Assembly: GCA_017409575.1 (NCBI GenBank)
Contig: JAFQSM010000087.1
Span: 1 to 39,877 of the forward strand
Direction: 5' to 3'
Length of the DNA stretch: 39,877 bases
DNA from: Clostridia bacterium
GTDB taxonomy: Bacteria; Bacillota; Clostridia; Monoglobales; Monoglobaceae
Made by a program: the position numbers and the translations under genes. The notes under the pieces are model-generated. The model worked only from the letters and a program-made list of their open reading frames with translations. It was not told the DNA's origin and did no database searches. Shown here one piece after another: positions 33,848 through 39,877 of this stretch (position 1 is its first letter; every line of letters begins with the position of its first letter).

Positions 33848-34631
33848 AATCAGACTTGACATTTACCTTGCCGAAAACGGTCTTGCTCCCTCGCGCAGTG
33901 CAGCGCAGGCAATGATTATGGCAGGTGATGTCTTTATCGACAATCAAAAAGCTCTGAAATCAGGCGAAACCGTAACAGGTAGTGAAAATATAGAGGTCCG
34001 CACAAAAGGGCCCAAATATGTAAGCCGTGGCGGACTGAAGCTTGAAAAGGCAATGGCGGTGTTCCCGGTCAGCCTTTCGGATGCCGTTTGTATGGATATC
34101 GGGGCATCAACCGGTGGGTTTACCGACTGTATGCTTCAAAATAGTGCAAAAAAGGTATATTCGGTGGATGTAGGTTATGGCCAGCTTGCCTGGTCGCTTC
34201 GCAACGACCCGAGAGTTGTCAATATGGAACGCACAAACATCCGCTATCTCACACACGAAGATATTGACGATATACTCGACTTTTTTTCGGTTGATGTATC
34301 GTTTATATCCCTCAAGCTTGTTCTGCCTGTCGCATACTCACTTCTGAAAAACGGTGGCAGCGGCGTTTGCCTTATCAAACCGCAGTTTGAGGCAGGGCGC
34401 GAAAAAGTGGGCAAAAAAGGTGTTGTGCGCGAAAAGTCAACACATATCGAAGTCATAGAAAATGTCCTCAACTTCACAAAGGAAATGGGATTTTCGGTCC
34501 TGGGTCTTGACTTTTCACCCGTTCGCGGACCTGAAGGAAACATCGAATATCTTATGTATATCAAAAAATCTGATGAGGAAAGCCAAAGCTTTGACATACC
34601 TGCCCTTGTTGAGCTTTCCCACACAATATAA
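33840..34631 (+). CDS. tlyA: TlyA-family rRNA 2'-O-methyltransferase (FtsJ fold)
   Basis: This 263-residue protein has an N-terminal S4 RNA-binding domain (about 1-60: IRLDIYLAENGLAPSRSAAQ, AMIMAGDVFIDNQ) and an FtsJ-like SAM methyltransferase domain with DIGASTGGFTDCMLQ, DVGYGQLAW and LIKPQFEAGREKVGKKGVVR. TlyA homologues methylate ribose in 16S and 23S rRNA; older annotations call them haemolysins. I place the start at TTG 33840, with AGGTG 6 nt upstream; a GTG at 33831 overlaps that site. It overlaps the dxs end by 8 nt. Confidence 0.93.
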   Translation: MAKIRLDIYLAENGLAPSRSAAQAMIMAGDVFIDNQKALKSGETVTGSENIEVRTKGPKYVSRGGLKLEKAMAVFPVSLSDAVCMDIGASTGGFTDCMLQNSAKKVYSVDVGYGQLAWSLRNDPRVVNMERTNIRYLTHEDIDDILDFFSVDVSFISLKLVLPVAYSLLKNGGSGVCLIKPQFEAGREKVGKKGVVREKSTHIEVIENVLNFTKEMGFSVLGLDFSPVRGPEGNIEYLMYIKKSDEESQSFDIPALVELSHTI

Positions 34632-34661
34632 ATCAACCAGACAAAAAAGGTGTGATTATTT

Positions 34662-35510
34662 ATGACCAAAATCGGAATCTATGTAAATCGTGAGCGTGAC
34701 CCTGAGCTTAAGTCTGCAAAGGCGGCAGCCGAGGCTTTGCTTTCGCGCGGGAAAAAGGTCTTTTTTGACACGGATTTTAAAGACGAACTGAAAGGTCTGG
34801 GTGCAGAATTTGTTTCTCACCGCGATTTGCTCGCGTTGTCGGACCTTATTGTTGCACTTGGAGGCGACGGAACAATTCTGAAAATAATTGGCGATGCCGC
34901 CGAACACCAAACCCCCGTGGTGGGTATAAACCTTGGTCACCTTGGTTTTCTTGCTCAGGCGGAACGTGACGACACAGATGTCTTTGACAAAATTTCAAAC
35001 GGCGATTTTTCCATCATCCCTGTTATGCTGCTTGAAGCTCGCATTATAAAGAACGGCAAACCGTCAAACCCGGTAATTGCCCTCAATGACATTATACTGC
35101 GTGGCAAGGATGCCAAAATTATCTCACTTGAGGCAGAAGTGGACGGTACGGTGGCACACCGCTATCTTGCAGACGGAATTATCGTATCGACCTCGACCGG
35201 CTCGACCGCATATTCGCTGTCGTGCGGCGGTCCCATTGTTCATCAGGCACTTGACTGTATAATTCTTACCCCGGTCTGCCCACATTCTTTAAAATCAAGA
35301 TGCATCATAGCACCGCCAGAATCACGCATAATTCTGAAATTTGATGCAACCTATCGCAGCGAGGTAGAGCTTAAAGCCGACGGAAATCTCTTTGTCGAAG
35401 TAGAGCCGGGCGACTGCATAGAAATCGTAAAAAGCGAGAAACATGCACTTCTGGTGCACTTCAACGACCACAGTTATTTTGATGTAATACGCAAAAAACT
35501 TTCTGATTGA
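34662..35510 (+). CDS. nadK: NAD kinase
   Basis: This 282-residue enzyme phosphorylates NAD to NADP, using ATP or polyphosphate. Motifs: GGDGTIL (67-73), GINLGHLGFLAQ, LNDIILRGKDAK and the STSTGSTAYSLSCGGPIV glycine-rich loop. AAGGTGTG precedes the ATG. Lies 30 nt after tlyA and 19 nt before recN, in a tight operon. argR, frequent at this position in related operons, is missing. Confidence 0.96.
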   Translation: MTKIGIYVNRERDPELKSAKAAAEALLSRGKKVFFDTDFKDELKGLGAEFVSHRDLLALSDLIVALGGDGTILKIIGDAAEHQTPVVGINLGHLGFLAQAERDDTDVFDKISNGDFSIIPVMLLEARIIKNGKPSNPVIALNDIILRGKDAKIISLEAEVDGTVAHRYLADGIIVSTSTGSTAYSLSCGGPIVHQALDCIILTPVCPHSLKSRCIIAPPESRIILKFDATYRSEVELKADGNLFVEVEPGDCIEIVKSEKHALLVHFNDHSYFDVIRKKLSD

Positions 35511-35529
35511 GAAAGGTGATGCAATCACT

Positions 35530-37224
35530 ATGCTAAAAGAATTACATATAAAAAATGTCGCCGTTATTGACGAAATCCGCATAGAATTTCAGCACGGATT
35601 CAATGTCCTGACCGGCGAAACCGGTGCCGGCAAATCTATTCTTATTGATTCAATAAATATGGCATTGGGCGGCAGATGCAGCCGCGATATTATTCGCTTT
35701 GGCTGTGATTTTGCCATTGTTGATTTATGCTTTGAGACCGACAATCCTCACATATCCGAGCTTTTTTCGGACTTGGGGATTGACTTTGAAGACGGCATTG
35801 TTACCATCAGCCGAAGACTCGGTTCAGACGGCAAAAGCGTATTCCGCCTGAACGGAGGTATTGTCCCATCTGCTACCGTGCGCGAAGTATCGGCTTTGCT
35901 TATTGATATCCACGGGCAAAACGACAATCAGTCACTTCTTTCGCAAAAAAATCATCTCCGTCTTCTTGATGAATATGCAGCTTTGGGCGATGAAGTCAAA
36001 AAATATGCCGCAGAATACGGCAAAATGAAAGACCTCCTCTTGCAGATTGACAAACTCAGCCTTGATGAAGACGAAAAGGCGCGCCGTTTTGATATGCTTA
36101 AATTCCAGGCAGAAGAGATAAAAATGTCAAATCTTCAGCCAAATGAAGACGAACAATTGATTGAAAAACGCGACCGTCTCAGCAATATGGAAAGCATCAT
36201 ATCAGGCGCAAGCACCGCATACGAAGCCCTTTATGGCAGTGATGCGGCAGCCGCATTTGACCTTTTGAAGACAGCCGAACGCGCACTTTCGGACATCTGC
36301 CGTTTTGACAGCGGTCTTTCTGATGCCTATGGTCGTCTGTCTGGCGTGGTTGCCGAGGTTGAAGATATTTCGGGCGAAATCAATTCGTGCATTTTAAAGT
36401 CCAACTTCAGTGCAGCCGAGCTTGACCTGATTGAAGAGCGTCTTGACCTTATAAATAACCTGAAGAGAAAATACGGAAACACCATCGAAGAAATAATCGA
36501 GTTTGGTAAAAACGCAGCTTTGGAAGCCGAAAAAATTGAAAAAAGCGACGAGCAGCTTGAAGCTCTTAAAAAAGAACTTTCTGCGCAAACGGCAAAGGTT
36601 GCAGCTTCGGCAGAAGCACTTTCAAAAATGCGCCGGGCTGCAGCTTTGGTTCTGGAACAAAAAATCTGTGCCGAGCTTTCGGCTTTGGATATGCCAAAGG
36701 TCAGGTTCAGTATATCGATCTCGGAAAATTTGTCAAATGAAGAAGTACATTATACCGAAACCGGCAAAGACATCGCCGAATTTTTGATTTCTACCAATCC
36801 GGGCGAAGCATTAAAGCCTATGGCAAAAATCGCCTCGGGCGGTGAACTTTCGCGTATTATGCTTGCCGTAAAATCAGTGCTTTCGGCATCAGACGATGCT
36901 GACACAATGATTTTTGACGAAATAGACACAGGTGTAAGCGGCAGAGCGGCACAAAAAATTGCCGAAAAAATCAGCCGTCTTGCAAAAAACAAGCAAGTCT
37001 TTTCGATTACTCACCTTGCACAAATTGCAGGCATGGCAGACAACCACTACCTTATCGAAAAAGACATTGACGGCGAGCACGCCAGAACCTCGGTCAGACT
37101 TCTTGACACCGATGCACGAATAGACGAGCTTTCACGCATTATCGGCGGCGTGGAGGTCACCGAAACCACAAGAAAAAGTGCCGAAGAAATGCTTGCTTTG
37201 GCAAAAACAAAAAAGGAACTGTAA
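35530..37224 (+). CDS. recN: DNA repair protein RecN
   Basis: RecN (564 residues) is an SMC-like ATPase acting early at double-strand breaks. It has Walker A GETGAGKS (29-36), a long central coiled coil (about 150-390), signature SGGELSRIMLAVKS and Walker B MIFDEIDTGVSG, and the HLAQIAGMADNHYLIEK H-loop part. Start ATG 35530 has AAAGGTGA upstream; an ATG 12 nt earlier overlaps that site. Standard neighbour of tlyA/nadK in Firmicutes. Confidence 0.96.
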   Translation: MLKELHIKNVAVIDEIRIEFQHGFNVLTGETGAGKSILIDSINMALGGRCSRDIIRFGCDFAIVDLCFETDNPHISELFSDLGIDFEDGIVTISRRLGSDGKSVFRLNGGIVPSATVREVSALLIDIHGQNDNQSLLSQKNHLRLLDEYAALGDEVKKYAAEYGKMKDLLLQIDKLSLDEDEKARRFDMLKFQAEEIKMSNLQPNEDEQLIEKRDRLSNMESIISGASTAYEALYGSDAAAAFDLLKTAERALSDICRFDSGLSDAYGRLSGVVAEVEDISGEINSCILKSNFSAAELDLIEERLDLINNLKRKYGNTIEEIIEFGKNAALEAEKIEKSDEQLEALKKELSAQTAKVAASAEALSKMRRAAALVLEQKICAELSALDMPKVRFSISISENLSNEEVHYTETGKDIAEFLISTNPGEALKPMAKIASGGELSRIMLAVKSVLSASDDADTMIFDEIDTGVSGRAAQKIAEKISRLAKNKQVFSITHLAQIAGMADNHYLIEKDIDGEHARTSVRLLDTDARIDELSRIIGGVEVTETTRKSAEEMLALAKTKKEL

Positions 37225-37229
37225 TCATA

Positions 37230-37610
37230 ATGGAGAAAATCGGAAAAGTCTCAAAAATCAGCGGAAATATTGCCGAGATAATCATCACACGCGACTCTGC
37301 CTGCGGCGAAAACTGTGCCGCTTGCGGACTTTGCCAAAACCGCGAGTTTACTGTCACACTGGCGGTTTCGGATGATATACAAACGGGCGATACAGTCCGG
37401 CTTTTAGCCGAAGACAAAGGTATACTGCGGTTGTCTGCAGTCGGTTATCTTTCGCTTACAGTTTTGCTTTTTCTTGGCGCAATACTGGGAACACTTTTGG
37501 GCAGCGAATGGCTTGCATTTTTGCTTTCCATACTGTTTGTATTACTTGGAGTTGCTGTACTTAAGCTTATTCCGCCCAAAACCCCTCAAATACGAGTAGA
37601 AAAGCTGTGA
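37230..37610 (+). CDS. RseC/MucC-like (SoxR-reducing system) membrane protein
   Basis: This 126-residue protein has an N-terminal soluble domain with four cysteines (C25, C29, C32, C35; CGENCAACGLC) that could bind a metal or a cluster, then two membrane helices (about 70-90 and 93-113). The pattern fits the RseC/MucC family, linked to Rnf complexes or SoxR reduction. In Clostridia such proteins are often near electron-transport or recN genes; role here is unknown. Five nt after recN. Confidence 0.85.
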   Translation: MEKIGKVSKISGNIAEIIITRDSACGENCAACGLCQNREFTVTLAVSDDIQTGDTVRLLAEDKGILRLSAVGYLSLTVLLFLGAILGTLLGSEWLAFLLSILFVLLGVAVLKLIPPKTPQIRVEKL

Positions 37611-37617
37611 GGTAATT

Positions 37618-39546
37618 ATGCTTATCAACATAGAAAACATCAGCAAAAGCTTTGGTGACAAGACAGTCCTCAAAGATATAAAAATGACCATAAACGAAAA
37701 GGGTCGCTATGGGCTTATCGGGATCAATGGCTCGGGAAAGTCCACACTCCTTAAAATCATTATGGGCGAACTACCTTTCGAACAAGGCGAGCTTTCAAAA
37801 AAGCCCGGCCTTTCTTTAGGTTATCTTGCGCAAAACAATGGTCTTGAACGCGAATCAACCATAATTTCGGAAATGCGCAAGGTTTTTGATGATGTGTTCA
37901 GAGCCGAAGAAGATATGCGCAGGCTGGAAGTCGAAATGGCCCTTGTCACAGACCACACCTCCGCTGAGTACCGCAGAATTGCTGCACAATATGCAAGCAA
38001 GCAGGCATTGTTTGACAGTCGTGACGGATACAATGTTGATGTAAAAATAAAGACCATACTAAACGGTATGGGTTTTGGTGACTGGGATATGGACACCGTG
38101 ATTTCAACCCTGAGCGGTGGCGAAAAGACAAGGCTTGCAATGGCAAAGCTCCTTCTTGAAGAGCCCGAGCTGCTTATCCTTGACGAGCCGACCAACCACC
38201 TTGACTTTAAGACTCTTATGTGGCTTGAGGATTATCTTTCATCCTACAGCGGCGCAATCCTTGCGGTATCGCATGACCGCTACTTCCTTGACAAGATTGT
38301 GACTCATATATACGAAGTCGAGCGCGGACATTTGTACTCGTATGCCGGCAACTACTCAAGATATCTGCCGCAAAAAGCCGAACGCCGCGAGCGTCAGCAA
38401 AAGGAATACGAAATCCAGCAGGCAGAAATTGCACATATGCAGGAATATATCGACAAAAATATGGCACGCGCATCCACCTCGGCAAGTGCAAAGTCAAGGC
38501 AAAAGGCGCTTGACTCTATGGAAATTCTGGAGCGCCCCGATGGCGACCTCAAAACCATGCGGCTTCGCTTTGAGCACACAAAAGACCCCTACAAAGATGT
38601 CCTTACCGTAAAAGACCTTGAAATCGCGGTTGGAGACGAGCTTCGCACGATATGCAAAAATATAAATTTTGAACTCAAGCGTGGCGAAAAAATTGCAATT
38701 ATCGGCTCAAACGGAATCGGCAAGTCCTCGTTCCTGAAAATAATTCAGGGGCTTATCCCATTAAAAAGCGGAACGGTCGAATGGGGGAAAAACGTATCGC
38801 TCAGCTACTACGAGCAGGAAAACTTAAATCTTTCAACAGACAAAATAGCGCTTGACGAGCTTTGGGACCGCTTTCCGCAAATCCCCGAAGCCGAAATACG
38901 CCGGGTACTTGGCAATGTTCTTTTGAGCAAAGACGATGTATTTAAACCTGTCAGGGTTATCAGTGGCGGCGAAAGAGCAAAGCTTGCGTTTTGCATAATT
39001 ATGCTCGAAAAATCAAATGTCCTTATCCTTGACGAGCCGACCAACCATCTTGACCTTTCGTCAAAGGAAATTCTTGAAACTGCAATGTCGGACTTTGGCG
39101 GAAGCATTTTATTTGTGTCGCACGACCGATATCTTCTTAACAAGGTCCCCGATAAGATTGTCGAGATAACCGAATCGGGTGCAAAGGTTTACAACGGAAA
39201 CTACGACAGCTATTGCGATGCCCTTGCTCGTGAGGCACACCTTGCCGCCGAAGCAGCCGCAAAAGAAGCTCTTGCCGCTGCTACAAATGCACCCAAAAAG
39301 ACAGACAGTTCTTTCAGATCAAAAGAGCAGCGCAAAATAGATGCTATGCGGAAAAACCGAATCCGCGAGCTTGAAAAACTGATTGAAGATGCCGAAACCA
39401 GGCTTTCGGCTCTGGAAGAAGAAATGACACTCGAAGAAGTCTTTTCGGATTACAAGCTGATGAGCGAAAAATGCAGCGAGGCAGACCTTCTTCGTAAAAA
39501 TCTTGAAGATTATTTTGAGGAATGGACAAACCTTGCAGATGAATAA
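37618..39546 (+). CDS. ABC-F family ATPase (YdiF/Uup-like)
   Basis: This 642-residue soluble protein has two ATP-binding cassettes in tandem and no membrane segment. Cassette 1: Walker A GINGSGKST (35-43), signature LSGGEKTRL, LILDEPTNHLD. Cassette 2: Walker A GSNGIGKSS, signature ISGGERAKLAF, ILDEPTNHLDLSS. The linker is rich in R, Q and E; a C-terminal coiled coil (about 575-640) follows. ABC-F proteins act on the ribosome E site (translation factor or antibiotic protection). The C-tail is typical of the YdiF type. Seven nt after the RseC-like gene; last gene before the end repeat. Confidence 0.92.
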   Translation: MLINIENISKSFGDKTVLKDIKMTINEKGRYGLIGINGSGKSTLLKIIMGELPFEQGELSKKPGLSLGYLAQNNGLERESTIISEMRKVFDDVFRAEEDMRRLEVEMALVTDHTSAEYRRIAAQYASKQALFDSRDGYNVDVKIKTILNGMGFGDWDMDTVISTLSGGEKTRLAMAKLLLEEPELLILDEPTNHLDFKTLMWLEDYLSSYSGAILAVSHDRYFLDKIVTHIYEVERGHLYSYAGNYSRYLPQKAERRERQQKEYEIQQAEIAHMQEYIDKNMARASTSASAKSRQKALDSMEILERPDGDLKTMRLRFEHTKDPYKDVLTVKDLEIAVGDELRTICKNINFELKRGEKIAIIGSNGIGKSSFLKIIQGLIPLKSGTVEWGKNVSLSYYEQENLNLSTDKIALDELWDRFPQIPEAEIRRVLGNVLLSKDDVFKPVRVISGGERAKLAFCIIMLEKSNVLILDEPTNHLDLSSKEILETAMSDFGGSILFVSHDRYLLNKVPDKIVEITESGAKVYNGNYDSYCDALAREAHLAAEAAAKEALAAATNAPKKTDSSFRSKEQRKIDAMRKNRIRELEKLIEDAETRLSALEEEMTLEEVFSDYKLMSEKCSEADLLRKNLEDYFEEWTNLADE

Positions 39547-39553
39547 AATTTTA

Positions 39554-39877
39554 AAAGGGACTGTTAAAATAGTCCAGACCGCAAAAAGATTGGAAAAACA
39601 AAGAGTATTCCTCTTGAATTTGCAATAAAAAACTATTATAAATGTAGAAAAATCGCATTATTATGCGATTTTTCTGTTTTTATATTCTTTTTGCTACGCA
39701 CAAACCTCGCCTCTCGGTAGAAGCCGAGGCTTGCCAAACGCCATAAGGTTTAAAACCGTAAATTTTGCGTAATGCTACGGAAAACTTTGCAAACATACGC
39801 CAAGTATTATTTTTAAGTTTTCCTTGCCTTTCATCAAAATTTATAGGGTTTAAACTCTTCGACCTTAAAGGCAGGAA
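39554..39877 (-). repeat. Right copy of the terminal inverted repeat
   Basis: Reverse complement of 139-461 with scattered differences. It starts about 8 bp after the stop codon of the ABC-F gene and runs to the last base of the window, so its far end is not seen. It holds a terminator-like hairpin and no ORF. That the same sequence follows two unrelated genes at the same distance from the stop codon fits a dispersed element that settles downstream of genes and supplies a terminator. Confidence 0.85.
39647..39674. terminator. Terminator-like hairpin in right repeat, downstream of the ABC-F gene
   Basis: GAAAAATCGCAT (39647-39658) pairs with ATGCGATTTTTC (39663-39674). Equivalent to 342-369 with a changed loop. 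It would end the dxs-to-ABC-F operon about 100 nt beyond the last stop codon. Confidence 0.65.

Overview
The window is a chromosomal segment of a low-to-mid GC, spore-forming anaerobic Firmicute, most likely a clostridial (Oscillospirales-like) bacterium. The evidence is the spoIVA-independent spore maturation pair spmA/spmB, the Gram-positive S10-spc-alpha ribosomal gene order with map-KOW protein-infA between adk and rpmJ, strong AGGAGG ribosome binding sites, sigma-A type promoters and zinc-ribbon forms of S14, S4, L24, L36 and adenylate kinase. No phage, transposase, CRISPR array or tRNA/rRNA gene was found.

Layout, left to right. (1) 1-469: an end repeat that recurs inverted at the right end of the window. 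(2) 470-1572, minus: spmA-spmB. (3) 1573-2376: a non-coding block with a hairpin-rich dispersed element (R1), a promoter, and a pseudoknotted leader RNA with a terminator/antiterminator, in front of a bacterial PH-domain gene (2377-2742, plus). (4) 2775-3431, minus: HAD phosphatase. (5) 3458-20294, minus: the complete S10-spc-alpha superoperon, rpsJ to rplQ, with secY, adk, map, a KOW protein, infA and rpoA, its promoter, a 295-nt leader and a terminator. (6) 20363-21167: a 60-residue ORF preceded by a second copy of the leader RNA, next to a second copy of the dispersed element (R2). (7) 21168-28465, minus: a cell-surface polysaccharide cluster (MurJ-type flippase, O-antigen-ligase/polymerase-like protein, glycosyltransferase, two DUF4330-like proteins, ABC exporter). 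(8) 28544-39546, plus: apbE, a small membrane exporter, a PAP2 phosphatase, then OLE RNA, oapA, dxs, tlyA, nadK, recN, an RseC-like protein and an ABC-F ATPase. (9) 39554-39877: the inverted copy of the end repeat.

Two RNA systems stand out. First, the OLE ribonucleoprotein: the ~615-nt OLE RNA lies directly upstream of oapA, in the isoprenoid/DNA-repair gene string (dxs-tlyA-nadK-recN) where it is known to reside. The KOW protein between map and infA is the position and type of the OLE-binding protein OapB, so RNA and two protein partners are in one window. Second, two diverged copies of an apparently unassigned leader RNA (2199-2358 plus; 20562-20726 minus). Both start at the predicted transcription start with a covarying closing helix, share a conserved loop core, make a long covarying pseudoknot, and end in an intrinsic terminator placed immediately before the ribosome binding site of a small ORF. 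This is the architecture of a transcription-terminating riboswitch or attenuator. I could not match it to a family from memory.

All structure claims were made by eye from complementarity; no folding program or database search was run.
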